Positions 51,144 to 61,664 of a stretch of 64,000 nt of DNA are shown piece by piece; the stretch's first letter is position 1; each line of letters opens with the position of its first letter. A program made the position numbers and the translations under genes. The stretch comes from Bedellia somnulentella. Lineage: Eukaryota > Arthropoda > Insecta > Lepidoptera > Bedelliidae. The notes beneath the pieces were generated by a model. The model was not told the origin of the DNA and ran no database searches. It saw only the letters and a program-made list of their open reading frames with translations. The DNA lies in contig OY755188.1 of NCBI GenBank assembly GCA_963576735.1, forward strand, positions 558,001 to 622,000, in the 5' to 3' direction.

Positions 51144-51373
51144 AATTTAAATCTTTTTGTTCATGAAAACCTCATGTGGGGACTATTACTAATAAATTAA
51201 GAATAAATAAAGGAAAGAAAAATTTCGACACAGGCGGGAATTGATCCCGCGACCTCGGGTATACGCCTCCGTTGCTCTGCCAATTGAGCACGAGGTGTCA
51301 ATTGACACGGTCGCGCGATCGATTCCCGCCTGTGCCGAAATTTTTCTTTCCTTTATTTATTCTTAATTTATTA
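51144..51373 (-). mobile_element. SINE-D fold-back with TSD
   Basis: Left arm is the SINE-D 3' end to the tRNA-like part in minus orientation (TTTTTGTTCATGAAAACCTC ... CAATTGAGCACGAGGTGTC). It turns into a plus-oriented arm GACACGGTCGCGCGATCGAT ... TTTCTTTCCTTTATTTATTC. TSD GACACTAGCCTA at 51132-51143 and 51374-51385. Confidence 0.88.
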
Positions 51374-51450
51374 GACACTAGCCTATTTCATCCCGTATGT
51401 ATCATAAAATACGATGTTAATAAAAGCTATTTACGTTTCTTTTTGATGTT

Positions 51451-51664
51451 CTGTGTGTTGGCTTAAAATAGCACTACCACATTTTTACCCCTGGCTAATC
51501 GTAAGAAACGAGGTAGACTAAGATATACCCTAAGGGTATTTTCAAGATATTGTTGGGCGATGCATTTGGAGACCCAACACAAAAACATTTATTTTACAAT
51601 CTTTTTTCCACCTGATTTCCAAAAGTGGCTGAATAATTTTATGATTCAGAAGCTCTGACTACTC
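51451..51664 (+). mobile_element. SINE-A (subfamily III-like), interrupted by LINE-R
   Basis: CTGTGTGTTGGCTTAAAATA, GGCTAATCGTAAGAAACGAG, TTGGGCGATGCATTTGGAGA to AGCTCTGACTACTC. Its 3' stem-loop continues degenerate after 51845 (CCTTTTAGTATATATACG). Confidence 0.82.
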
Positions 51665-51833
51665 ACATACATACATACATACATAAACTCACGCCATTAG
51701 TTCCCATTGGGGTAGGCAGACTATTGATCGCCACTTCGTACGATCCTGACAAACCTCTCTAGCTTCGTTTACATCCATCAATCTTTTCATACATGCTCTT
51801 TTATTCTTCATATTTCGGACGCCTGCCTTTTTT
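51665..51833 (-). mobile_element. LINE-R 3' end (169 bp) nested in SINE-A
   Basis: (CATA)n, AACTCACGCCATTAGTTCCC to CATATTTCGGACGCCTGCC. TSD CTCTGACTACTC at 51653-51664 and 51834-51845. Confidence 0.95.
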
Positions 51834-51943
51834 CTCTGACTACTCCTTTTAGTATATATACGTGTATAATACTTTCAAATATCAAATATGTATTTTAATA
51901 CTTTCAAATATTTTGTACTAGATATGGAAATATGTACGTATAA

Positions 51944-52112
51944 TTTAAATCTTTTTGTTCATGAAAACCTCATGTGGGGATTATTACTAATAAATAAAGA
52001 AAAGAAATATTTCGACACAGGCGGGAATCCAACCCGCGACCTCGGGTATACGCCCCGCCTGTGTCGAAATTTTTCTTTCCTTTATTTAATCTTTATTTAT
52101 TAGTAATATGTA
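51944..52112 (-). repeat. SINE-D fold-back
   Basis: 3' end (TTTTTGTTCATGAAAACCTC), AATATTTCGACACAGGCGGG, AACCCGCGACCTCGGGTATA, then CGCCTGTGTCGAAATTTTTC and TTTATTTAATC: arms identical except at the tip. Confidence 0.87.
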
Positions 52113-52339
52113 CATATGTTATGCTGTCACATTATATCGACATAAAAAGCATATAAAACTGCAACGTTAATGCTACTCTTTAGATTAAATCTCTTTGCTT
52201 TACTATACTGGGCACTACGAAAACCTTCACATGCGAGTCCGGCTCACTTGTATCTCTTTAGGTTTAATAGCTGTGATTATAATAGAGTGATATTTTAGTC
52301 TCGACTAGGAATAAAACAAACTTGTTTGTTTGTGGAAAT
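52113..52339. other. unassigned
   Basis: No recognised feature. Confidence 0.3.
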
Positions 52340-52450
52340 CACTTTTCCTATTATTTTTTTCCAATTTAAAATCAAAATTGGCCAGGTTTATTTCAAATTC
52401 AGGAAATCTGACTACCCATTTTGTGATTAATAACCGTGAGTATATGTATG
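52340..52450 (+). mobile_element. SINE-A 3' end, highly diverged
   Basis: AAAATTGGCCAGGTTTATTT, AATCTGACTACCCATTTTGT, AATAACCGTGAGTATATGTA. Confidence 0.6.
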
Positions 52451-53099
52451 CACGTTTTTGGGAATTTAGCCGCAAAAATACGTTTGTGGAAATGTGATTG
52501 ATACAGCTCAGTGGTTTGAAACATTGAAAAGTAATAAAGGAAAATCTGATAAACGATTTAGATTTGGAGTTACACGACTATCGAACTAATGAAAATTAAA
52601 TAAAATCGATATAGTTCATTTTACATATATCATTTTAAGATATTATTGGTTAAAAGTGAAATTATAATTACATTGTTATGTTAGTGCTTTTGTAGAAAAA
52701 CAAGTTTAATAAGAGCGTAAAGGAAGAAAGAAAACGAAAAAACTTTAGCGAGATCGAATAAAATTGTGTCTCTGTCTACAAAAATGGCCATAAATAGTTT
52801 ACTTAAATATATTTATCTTAAATCAATGTATGAGTATGTTTATATTTTATAATGATTAGTACAAAATATTGCTATATTTAATAAACGTAATTTTTCCAAT
52901 ATTTTTATCGGTTTATGTAATTATAATTTCAAATATTATGTTTTCAGTTTCTATAAATTTAATTACCTAAATACCTACCTTATTTCTATCTTCCAATTTT
53001 TAGAGTATTCTAATTTACATAATTTCAAACTCTACGGCTTTTTGCACTGTTTTTTATCGACATTTAAACATATGACTAATTTTTTGATCAATTATCATG
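52451..53099. other. unassigned AT-rich stretch
   Basis: No ORF or repeat recognised. Confidence 0.35.
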
Positions 53100-53327
53100 T
53101 CATCAAATTTATCATAGTTGTTAACGGTGAGGCAAAACATTGTGAGGAAACCCACATGGCCGAGTTGTACTTAGTCATGCGACAGTGTATTCGTACAAAA
53201 CGGCGATAGGCTTGCCCCCTATCACGTAAGTACACTGTCTAAGCAAAACGTAGGTACCTACTTTGGTCACGGTGTTCATAAGTATTGTTACCTCTGCCAA
53301 CCCATTCGGGGATAAACGGCGTGAACG
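53100..53327 (+). mobile_element. SINE-B, 5'-truncated
   Basis: TTATCATAGTTGTTAACGGT to AAACGGCGTGAACG. No tail repeat. Lacks part of the CTGGTGTTCAG stem. Confidence 0.9.
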
Positions 53328-53659
53328 TAGTAACTTATAACTTTTTTTAAGTACCGAGAAAGTAAAACTAATATAAATCTCGAACAAACTGCATAATCAC
53401 TGAGTCATCAACCAAAGTATAAATAAGGCGAGTGCAAGTTGTCCGAGCCATTAATCTTGCTCGCGGACACCGACATCGCCAATTATCAGAGCTGTACCGG
53501 ACATGTTGCTAAGTGAGCTTCTTATATGGAAACATTTGTTGTTTGAGTTCAAAATAGGGTTTTATAAAGACAATTCCAGGTATGAATAAAAAATGCATAT
53601 ATTTATTGAGTTCAATAATAGCTAAACTGCGAGAAATTGAAGAAGTAAAAGATGTTATT
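53328..53659. other. unassigned
   Basis: TATAAATAAGGCGAGTGCAA at 53418 resembles a TATA box region, but no transcript evidence follows. Confidence 0.3.
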
Positions 53660-53990
53660 AAAGGAAAGAAAAATTTCGACACTGGCGGGGTTCGAACCCG
53701 CGACCTTCGGGTATACGCCCCCGTCGCTCTGCCAACTGAGCTACAGTGTCAGTTGGCATCCAGCGCGAAATTTCTCTATCCTTTGTTTCTTTTTTACACG
53801 TTCAAGTAGTGTTTGCGTTTCCTACCTCCAAATTTTAACTAATTCGGACGGCCACTTGTCTACCTTTTCAGATAGAATGCAAATGTTGGAAACGCCTAAC
53901 TATCAATAATTTAATGTTTATTGACATGAATTCCTCATGTGGGAACTACTTGAACGTGTAAAAAAGAAACAAAGGATAGAGAAATTTCGC
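53660..53990 (-). mobile_element. SINE-D long unit with inverted edge
   Basis: GGAAAGAAAAATTTCGACAC, tRNA-like part on the minus strand (CGGGGTTCGAACCCGCGACC .. CAACTGAGCTACAGTGTC), then the long upstream segment (ACACGTTCAAGTAGTGTTTG, CGCCTAACTATC), the 3' end of a neighbouring unit (CATGAATTCCTCATGTGGGA), and an inverted bit (ACTACTTGAACGTGTAAAAA .. GAAATTTCGCGC). Confidence 0.83.
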
Positions 53991-53999
53991 GCAAAGGTA

Positions 54000-54190
54000 A
54001 GTTATCATGGCTGTTAACGGTGAGGAACGACATCGTGAGGAAACCCTAAGTTAACTTAGTCATGTGACAGTGTATTCTTACAAAAGACGTTCGTGCGTCC
54101 AAGCAAAACGTGGGTACTCTGAACACTACATTATCAGTTGATGTTCAGAAGTATCAGTACCTCCACCAAACCCTCCTTTGTGAACTTTTG
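54000..54190 (+). mobile_element. SINE-B, diverged, 5'-truncated
   Basis: TTATCATGGCTGTTAACGGT, GTCATGTGACAGTGTATTCT, AAGCAAAACGTGGGTACTCT and TGATGTTCAGAAGTATCAGT. Confidence 0.82.
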
Positions 54191-55028
54191 AGTTAAGTTG
54201 AGAAGTATATCAAAACTCAAACGTCCACGAAGTGTTTATAAATAATTTCACAATAAAAAATAATAATGTGATTGCATCATTAGAAAATGCTGATAATAAT
54301 ATTTATCAGATCTACGTGATTTACATGCCTGTCTACGAGCATAATTTAATTTTGTAGACAATTTATACTACGAGCTCCGTAGACTTACTCCTAGATCACT
54401 TAGCGTAAGTTGGTTCAATATAATTTAGTATTCCTACAGTCAAACAAAATGGTAAAAGGGCTCTTTGTCTTCTAAAAATGGCGGGCGAATCTCTAAGAAC
54501 AAAGCAGAGCAAACAATTTGATGCGATTATTTATCAAAGCTTTTATGAACTAAGTAAAAATGAGTTGTGAAAAAGAAAGGTTTTATTAAGTGGGAGTTTT
54601 ATTAAACAATAGGGGAGTGCGCTTTTTGTCTGGTTGAAAGATGGACACAATTACAGAGCTTAGTTGAAAATGCTTCAGGGTAAATTCTGTCCAACATTTT
54701 CATTACCATTCATTTGTTTTGTTGTCGAAGAACTTTTGTTCATTTCTTGTTTCACTTTGAAGGGTTTTAAATTAAGAAAATAGAACGGATTATGTTCTTG
54801 TTCAATTTGAATTATGCGTTTGCCAACAAAGATTTTGTATTATCAGAGTAAATTTCATTCAGATTTATTGCGAAAGGATACAATTGTACAATACAAGATC
54901 TATGTAAACTGCGCCCACATTCACGACTGAAGTTTTAATGGTATTTAAGCTAAGTTTCTATTTTATCAGCCAAAATAAAAATAATAAGGCATCAATTCGA
55001 TATTATAGGTCTTTGTTTAAGAATCTTT
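54191..55028. other. unassigned stretch
   Basis: About 0.8 kb without ORF or repeat signature; possible unique DNA. Confidence 0.35.
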
Positions 55029-55029
55029 G

Positions 55030-55191
55030 CTGCGTGGTGCCGGCTTAGATGTTAAAATAAAGGTTGTTGGTGATGGGTCTCCATCCGCATCGCCCAAAAA
55101 TCCCTTAAAAGCCCCAATACCGTTAGTCGCCTCTTACGTATACCCACCGGAAGAAATGGGGTCCTGCTATTCTAAGCCGACACAACACAGC
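55030..55191 (-). mobile_element. SINE-A 5' half with inverted 21-nt 5' end
   Basis: Minus-strand 5' half (AAAATAAAGGTTGTTGGTGA to CGACACAACACAGC) preceded by a plus-oriented 5' terminus (GCTGCGTGGTGCCGGCTTAG), so both ends are SINE-A 5' ends. Confidence 0.82.
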
Positions 55192-55522
55192 TACAAATAA
55201 GGTATCACTGATATATCCTCAAATTTCCCCAAGATTGACCTAGTTCACGCCAATTACAATACAAAGTGTAACTATACCATATGAATAGTATGCCCACATG
55301 CTGAGTAGCTTATAATGATAATCGCTGTGGCTCAAAATGTTTAATAACTTTGGGACTCCGGGGATTAATATCGTTAAGCTGAGGCCGCGGAATATTATAC
55401 GATATGTGAACAGCTACTATAAAAGGGTCGGCAGAATTTATTAAGCCTGCCTTGAGTTGTACATTTGGTATTAAACTTATCTTAAAAATGTATGGATGAC
55501 CAAGTTTTTTTTATATATAACC
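55192..55522. other. unassigned stretch
   Basis: No feature recognised. Confidence 0.35.
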
Positions 55523-55534
55523 GTACGATTAGTA

Positions 55535-55834
55535 CTGCTTCTTATTACTACTATACTACTACTACTGATTATTACTACAGCTACTTGCTGTGTAGTGTCA
55601 GCTTAGAATAGCACTACCCCTTTTCTTCCGGTGGGTGTACGTAAGAGGCGACTTACGGTATTGGGGCTTTTTAAGGGATTTTTGGGCGATGCGGTTGGAG
55701 ACCCATCACCAACAGCCTTTATTTTACCATCTTTTCCCCACGCAACTTCCAAAAGTGGCTGAAGAATTTCTAATTCGTTAGCTCTGGCTACCCCTTCTAG
55801 GGATTTATAGCCATGAGTATATGTATGTATGTAT
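55535..55834 (+). mobile_element. SINE-A (subfamily I) with ~50-bp 5' extension inside the TSD
   Basis: SINE-A proper is 55586-55834. The TSD GTACGATTAGTA lies at 55523-55534 and 55835-55846, leaving 51 bp of TACTAC-rich sequence between the left repeat and the SINE 5' end. Confidence 0.88.
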
Positions 55835-55937
55835 GTACGATTAGTAACGCTTTATTATCATTTCCTCTTGATCGTCAGTGTTTAGTCTTTGTAAAAATTA
55901 CATAATTACACACATACATATTCTAATTATATTATAA

Positions 55938-56191
55938 GCTGTTTAGTGTTTGTTTAGAATAGCACTTCCCCATTTCTTCCCGTGGTTGTCTGTATGCAAG
56001 AGTCGGCTAATAGTATAGGAGCTTTTTAAGTACTTTTTGGGCGATGTGGTTGGAGACCCATCACCATAAAACCTTTGTTTTACAATCTTTTCCCCTCTAA
56101 ACTTGCAAAAGTGGCTGAGGAATTTCTTATTCTGAAGCTCTGGCTACCCCTTCTAGGGATTTATAGCCGTGAGTATATGTATGTATGTATG
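55938..56191 (+). mobile_element. SINE-A (intermediate between subfamilies I and III)
   Basis: GCTGTTTAGTGTTTGTTTAG, TTTTTGGGCGATGTGGTTGG, 3' stem-loop intact, TATG tail. Confidence 0.9.
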
Positions 56192-56413
56192 CAGAAGGAT
56201 ATAATATACTGAAAAGCTATTAAACTATTACAAAAGAAACAGAAAACGGGGCGTTAACAAAATATCGGCACCGAAGCTTGAAATTAGGATTCTAGTGAAA
56301 AGGGATAGATTTTATCCTTAATATGGGCACTTTGTGTAATCTCCATTTAAAAAAATTGTGACTGAAAAATCAATGTAAAAATGAAAATAAAATATGCTAT
56401 ATAAGGTGAAATA
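56192..56413. other. unassigned
   Basis: No feature recognised. Confidence 0.3.
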
Positions 56414-56414
56414 A

Positions 56415-56665
56415 GCCGTGTAGTGTCGGCTTAGAATAACACTACCCCATTTCTACCCGTCGGTGATCGTAAGAGGCGACTAAGGGTCCTATGGGCCTAT
56501 TAAGTGATTTTTGGGCGATGTGGTTGGAGACCCGTCACCAAAAACATTTATTATTACCATCTTTTCCCCAATCAACTTCCAGAAGTGGCTGAGGAATTTT
56601 TCATTCCAAAGCTCTGGCTACCCCGTTAAGGGATTTATAGCCGTGAGTATATGTATGTATGTATG
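56415..56665 (+). mobile_element. SINE-A (subfamily III)
   Basis: AACACTACCCCATTTCTACC, GGTGATCGTAAGAGGCG, CCCCGTTAAGGGATTTATAG: a type example of subfamily III. Only ATAAG is repeated at both sides. Confidence 0.92.
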
Positions 56666-56866
56666 TATAAGTTGAAAGCAGCCTTTTTCCACTGATTGTT
56701 TTATTAAACACATTACATGATAAAAATTAATACAGATAGTCCCAATTACATATCAAACCATTTCCAAGCAACGTAAGCAGATATTTATGAACTTTAAACA
56801 GTGATGTGAGGGATTGTTGGTAGGTAATCGAAAAAAAGTTCTCATAAACTCCCAAGACGCTATATA

Positions 56867-57106
56867 CATACATACATATACTCACGGCTATAATTCCCTA
56901 GAAGGGGTAGCCAGAGCCAAGGAATTGCAAATTCCTCAGCCACTTTTGGAAGTTGAGTGGGGAAAAAACGGTAAAATAAAGGTTTTTGGTGATGGGACTC
57001 CAACAGCATCGCCCAAAAATCCAATAAAAAGTCCCATTACCCTTAGTCGCCTCTTACGACACCCGTGGGTAGAAAGGGGTAGCGACATTCTAAGCCGGCA
57101 CTACAC
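56867..57106 (-). mobile_element. SINE-A (subfamily II)
   Basis: Full-length except the last 5' GGC. TSD ACGCTATATA at 56857-56866 and 57105-57114 overlaps the 5' end by two bases. The 107-codon frame across it is an artefact. Confidence 0.92.
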
Positions 57107-57114
57107 GCTATATA

Positions 57115-57439
57115 TTAAGCAAGAAAAAAACTTTTAGGCAATACATAAAAAGAAGTCTACATAGATTATTCATTCTTGTTTTAATCTTGAGCGATGTTTT
57201 GTCATTTGAAATAATGGCTTCCATACAATTTTCGAAGAGACACCTGTAGCCTTCCTGTTTGGAACAAAAAGCAATTTGTCATCGACTTGATTACATCTCG
57301 GAACATTTGTTTTCGGAGTGAAATTTGGATTTTAAATGAAAAATGATTTTAAAAAATGGCATACTATTAATTTTTAAAATCGGTCATAATAAAGATTTTA
57401 AAACTCTAAAAATGAAGCAGTGCCCAAAGTATTAGTAAT
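57115..57439. other. unassigned
   Basis: No feature recognised. Confidence 0.3.
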
Positions 57440-57450
57440 GTATTACTTTG

Positions 57451-57696
57451 CTGTGTAGTGTCGCCTTAGAATAGCACTACCCCATTTCTTCCGGTGGGTG
57501 TACGTAAGAGGCGACTAACAGTATTGGGGATTTTAAGGGTTTTTGGGCGATGCGGTTGGAAACCCATCTCTAACAACCTTTATTATACCATTTTTTTCCC
57601 ACTCAACTTTCCAAAAGTGGCTGAAGAATTCCTAATTCCTTAGCTCTGGCTACCCCTTCTAGGGATTTATAGCCGTGAGTATATGTATGTATGTAT
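57451..57696 (+). mobile_element. SINE-A (subfamily I)
   Basis: Full-length. TSD GTATTACTTTG at 57440-57450 and 57697-57707. Confidence 0.94.
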
Positions 57697-57707
57697 GTAT
57701 TACTTTG

Positions 57708-58148
57708 ACTCCGTAGCCCGCCGACCGGGCATCAAATCAAAAGACAAGGGTTTTATATCTTAAATCAGACTTAAACGAAACTCATCATAAAGAAACATAC
57801 GCGCCTAATTATAACTTTCTTAAACAATCTTTAGGTATATGAGTCAGGACATACTCATTCTAAAAAGTGAAATAGTTTTTTTTTTAAGTTTTGCATATAA
57901 TATTACCTCCCATCTTGAAGAAGTAATAAATAATGCATAATTGAAATAATTAAAAATAATCGTTGGTTAATTGTTATGTAAGTCCCACAATTTTTGTGAC
58001 CTCAAAGAATACACATAAAATGATGGTATACATAGTAGTGTGTAGTAAACAAAAACTAACAAAAACGTTGTCAAAATATAGTCTTACAAAACGGTGAAAA
58101 GGCTAGTTTAGTTTATCAGTCACCTTTTATCTAGCCATCAGCCAGATG
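57708..58148. other. unassigned stretch
   Basis: No ORF or repeat recognised. Confidence 0.35.
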
Positions 58149-58163
58149 AGCTTAAATTGAAAT

Positions 58164-58399
58164 ACAATACTCACGGCTATAAATCCCTAGAAGGGGTAGC
58201 CAGAGCTAAGGAATTAGAAATTGCTCAGCCACTTATGGAAGTTGCGTGGGGAAAATATGGTAAAATAAAGGTAGTTGGTGACGGGTCTCCAACCGCATCG
58301 CCCAAAAATCCCTCAAAAGCCCAAATACCGTTAGTCGCCTCTTACGTACACCCACCGGAAGAATAGGGGTAGTGCTATTCTAAGCCGACACTACACAGC
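58164..58399 (-). mobile_element. SINE-A (subfamily I), tail lost
   Basis: ACAATACTCACGGCTATAAA to CACTACACAGC. TSD AGCTTAAATTGAAAT at 58149-58163 and 58397-58411, its first bases overlapping the element end. Confidence 0.93.
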
Positions 58400-58411
58400 T
58401 TAAATTGAAAT

Positions 58412-58710
58412 GTTAAATTAAATATTCATTGACAAGTCATTAAATATTAAAGTCATTAAATTGTACTTTTCTGGTGCCTAATTTGATGAAACAAATAGCT
58501 TTTGATAGTAATAGAAATGAATAGAAGCTAAAAGGTACCTTCACGTGTTAGGCTCTGAACTAATTGATATAAATAACACTGCCCCTCTTTAATAATTCAT
58601 GGTGAACGGACCCTCGTCAAGCCATTCACCACAAATTCGCAGGTATAACAAATGTATATGTCACTACAGGAATACTTCGGGGGTGTAGACTGACTCGTTT
58701 TGCTTTGCGG
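58412..58710. other. unassigned
   Basis: No feature recognised. A 61-codon minus frame here overlaps SINE-B. Confidence 0.3.
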
Positions 58711-58732
58711 ATATATATATATATATATTGTT

Positions 58733-58990
58733 AATTTATCATGGTTGTTAACGGTGAGGGAAAACATCGTGAGGAAACCCACATGGCTGAGTTGTACTTA
58801 GTCATGTGACAGTGTATTCTACAAAAACGGCGATAGGCCTACCCCCTATCACGTGAGTACACTGTCCATGCAAAACGTGGGTACTCTGAACACCAGGTGA
58901 CAAAGTCACGTGATGTTAAGAAGTATTAATACCTTTGCCAACCCCTTCGGGGATATTCAGCGTGAACGTTTATGTTTTTATTTTTATGTT
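58733..58990 (+). mobile_element. SINE-B, 5'-truncated, inserted in (AT)n
   Basis: TTATCATGGTTGTTAACGGT to AGCGTGAACGTTTATG. (AT)n lies on both sides (58711-58728 and 58991-59011), so it landed in or duplicated an AT microsatellite. Confidence 0.92.
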
Positions 58991-59115
58991 ATATATATAT
59001 ATATATATATAACGGGCTCAAAGCCTGGGTAAATTTTATCTGCGCCATTATTTTAGTTCCGAGAATTAAAACTTTGGAATTTTTTCTAGTGTTATGGCCA
59101 GTTTAAACTCATTAA

Positions 59116-59358
59116 ATACATACCTCTACTCAACGGTTATAAATCCCAATAAAGGGTAGCCAAAGCTTTAAAATAAGGTTTCGTTCTCCTCAGCCACTTT
59201 TATAAGTCAAGTGAGGAAAAGATTATAAAACAAAGGTTTTTGGTGATGGATTTACAACCGCATCGCCTAAAAATTACACGCTAATGCCCATAATCGTCTT
59301 TTACGAACACTCACGTTAAGAAATGAGGTGCTGCTATTCTTAGCCGACACTACACAGC
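59116..59358 (-). mobile_element. SINE-A (subfamily III/IV, diverged)
   Basis: CCTCTACTCAACGGTTATAA, CAATAAAGGGTAGCC, GATTTACAACCGCATCGCC to CGACACTACACAGC. Confidence 0.87.
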
Positions 59359-59370
59359 TAAATATAAACA

Positions 59371-59617
59371 TTCATACATACATATACTCACGGCTGTAAA
59401 TCCCTAGAAGGGTTAGCCAGAGCTAAGGAATTAGAAATTCCCCAGCCACTTTTAGAAAGTTGAGTGGGGAAAAGATGGTGAAATAAAGGTTGTTGGTGAT
59501 GGGTTTCCTACCGCATCGCCCAAAAATCCCTTAAAAGCCCCAATACCATTAGTCGCCTCTTACGTACACCCACCGGAAAAAATGGAGTAGTGCTATTATA
59601 AGCCGACACTACACAGC
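59371..59617 (-). mobile_element. SINE-A (subfamily I), tandem to the preceding copy
   Basis: Full-length minus copy. TAAATA flanks it at 59359-59364 and 59618-59623, so it inserted at the 5' edge of the older copy. Confidence 0.92.
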
Positions 59618-59623
59618 TAAATA

Positions 59624-60015
59624 AAAAATAATGATAAAATAAGTATTTTAGTCATTGGTCTTCATTTATAGGTCCCGTTCTCGTTCAAACAATAATTACT
59701 AAGCTAAAATGATCAGAGATTACAAATTGGTCAATAAAATGAAAGTTACAAACTAAATTCTCAAACAGAAACGCTTCGCTACGGTCCATAATTGCTTTAT
59801 CTATACCAATAATCGAATTGAACCCCAACCGTTTAGAAGGTCTATAAATATTGGGGTTTTCTTGTTATATTGGGTCACAAATTTCTTTAATGTTACTTTA
59901 TTACGGTAAGAGCTTTAAGAATTTCAGATTTTGGAATACTTTTAAACAACAGGTGTTGTGTGTGTGCCTATTCGGTTATCGCTGTTATAAAGTTAATTTG
60001 TGAAATATATTTATA
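59624..60015. other. unassigned stretch
   Basis: No feature recognised. Confidence 0.35.
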
Positions 60016-60263
60016 ACACACATACATACATATACTCACGGCTATAATTCCCTAGAGGGGGTAGCCAGAGCCAAGGAATTATAAATTCCTCAGCTACTTT
60101 TGGAAGTTAAGTGGGGAAAAGGCGGTAAAATAAAGGTTTTTGGTGATGGGTCTCAAACCGCATCGCCCAAAAATCCAATAAATAGCCACAATCCCCTTAG
60201 TCGCCTCTTACGACACCCGTGGGTAGAAAGGGGTAGCGACATTCTAAGCCGGCACTACACGGC
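60016..60263 (-). mobile_element. SINE-A (subfamily II)
   Basis: Full-length minus copy, CATACATATACTCACGGC to GGCACTACACGGC. Confidence 0.93.
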
Positions 60264-60318
60264 AAAGCCTTATTATATATATGTATTAATTGATTTGATT
60301 ATTAGTGCCGTTTAAGAG

Positions 60319-60490
60319 CTTATTCCATTTGACTGCATGCAGACGTCTGAATGTCACAGCATTTGCATGCAGACTAGTGGAATAACGTTCAGAACGCTAG
60401 GCTTCTGAAAAGTAGAGCAAGTTTGGCTCCTAGCTCACTAAATTTTTAGTAGCTCCGTCTCAGGAAGGTGGAATAACGTTCAGATCAGAC
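60319..60490. repeat. local repeat cluster
   Basis: GTGGAATAACGTTCAGA at 60377-60393 and 60468-60484. TGCATGCAGAC occurs twice (from 60334 and from 60364). TTATTCCATT at 60319 is the inverse of AATGGAATAA-like text. Family unknown. Confidence 0.6.
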
Positions 60491-60602
60491 GCTTCAGTCG
60501 CCTCGCGCCCGCCACTGCGAGAGTGCGTGCCAAAATTTTACATGCCTATGATTGCAAAATACGTAAACAATAAAAGATGAAAAAAGGTTTATAGCAGATT
60601 CT

Positions 60603-60762
60603 GATGTACATATGCTCACGCCATTACTTCCCATTGTGGTAGGCAGAGACTATCAGTCGCCACTTTGTACGATAATGGCAAACCTCTCTAGTTTCGTTCA
60701 CATCCATCAATCTTTTCATACATGTTCTTTTATTCTTCATACTTCGGACACCTGCCTTTTTG
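60603..60762 (-). mobile_element. LINE-R 3' end, 5'-truncated
   Basis: CTCACGCCATTACTTCCCAT, GTAGGCAGAGACTATCAGTC, CATCCATCAATCTTTTCATA, CTTCGGACACCTGCC. No tail beyond ACATATG. Confidence 0.87.
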
Positions 60763-60874
60763 AGCACATATCAATATTAATTAATAATGGTATATTTCTC
60801 GAACTGCTCTAATATAAATTACTGCTGATCTTTTACCATTTAGCATAACATTTTGAGGCTCATATTTTACTAAA

Positions 60875-61130
60875 TTGCTGTGTATTGTCGGCTTAGAATA
60901 GCACTACCCCTTTTCTTCCGGTTGGTGTACGTATGAGGCGACTAAGGGTATTGGGGCTTTTTAAGGGATTTTTGGGCGATGCGGTTGGAGACCCATCACC
61001 AACAACCTTTATTTTACCATCTTTTCCCCACGCAACTTCCAAAAGTGTCTGAGGAATTTCTAATTCGTTAGCTCTGGCTAACCCTTCTAGGGATTTATAG
61101 CCCCACTCAAGTATATGTATGTATGTATGT
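60875..61130 (+). mobile_element. SINE-A (subfamily I)
   Basis: Full-length, with GCCCCACTCAAGTATATG in place of GCCGTGAGTATATG. TSD ATATTTTACTAAA (13 bp) at 60862-60874 and 61131-61143. Confidence 0.94.
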
Positions 61131-61251
61131 ATATTTTACTAAAAGCAGGAATATCCAATGGGTTTGAAATCCTTTTACTGCAAATAAAAAAATACACATA
61201 CAAACCTCTCCGTTTAATAATATTAGTGTAAGTATCATACGTAAGAATATA

Positions 61252-61343
61252 TGGTCACGTGACAGTGTATTCACACGAAGTGGTGACAGATCTGCAATCT
61301 ATGATGTGAATGCATTCTCTCAGCAAAACGTGGGTACTCAGAT
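61252..61343 (+). mobile_element. SINE-B fragment, diverged
   Basis: GTCACGTGACAGTGTATTCA, CTCAGCAAAACGTGGGTACT. A short continuation (CAGAACATCAGATGAT) may lie at 61590-61606 after the SINE-A. Confidence 0.75.
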
Positions 61344-61587
61344 CATACATACATATACTCACGGCTATAAATCCCTAGAAGGGGTAGCCAGAACTAAGGA
61401 ATTATAAATTCCTCAGCCACTTTTGGTAGTTAAGTGGGGAAAAGATCGTAAAATAAAGGTTGTTGGTGATGGGTCTCCAACCGCATCGCCCAAAAATCCC
61501 TTAAAAGCCCCAATACCGTTAGTCGTCTCTTACGTACACCCATGGGAAGAAACGGGGTAGTGCTATTCTATGCCGACACTACACAGC
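61344..61587 (-). mobile_element. SINE-A (subfamily I), probably nested in SINE-B
   Basis: Full-length minus copy. Short TCAGA on both sides is compatible with nesting. Confidence 0.92.
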
Positions 61588-61664
61588 ATTCAGAACATCA
61601 GATGATATACATGAGAAGTTTTAAGAAACGGTATAGCGTCAAAAGCCCAAGTGAGAGTTCAACC

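Noticed and set aside
53418..53470. host promoter with TATAAATA
   Set aside because: Only a TATA-like string; no downstream coding exon or initiator context found.
53582..53809. 75- and 85-codon ORFs near 53.6-53.9 kb
   Set aside because: They translate the tRNA-like SINE-D unit; chance frames in a non-coding repeat.
56814..57137. 107-codon ORF containing KVFGDGTPTASPKNPIKSP
   Set aside because: Translation of SINE-A. The same peptide appears at 58157, 60100 and 63598 because the repeat happens to be open in that frame; start, end and frame are not conserved.
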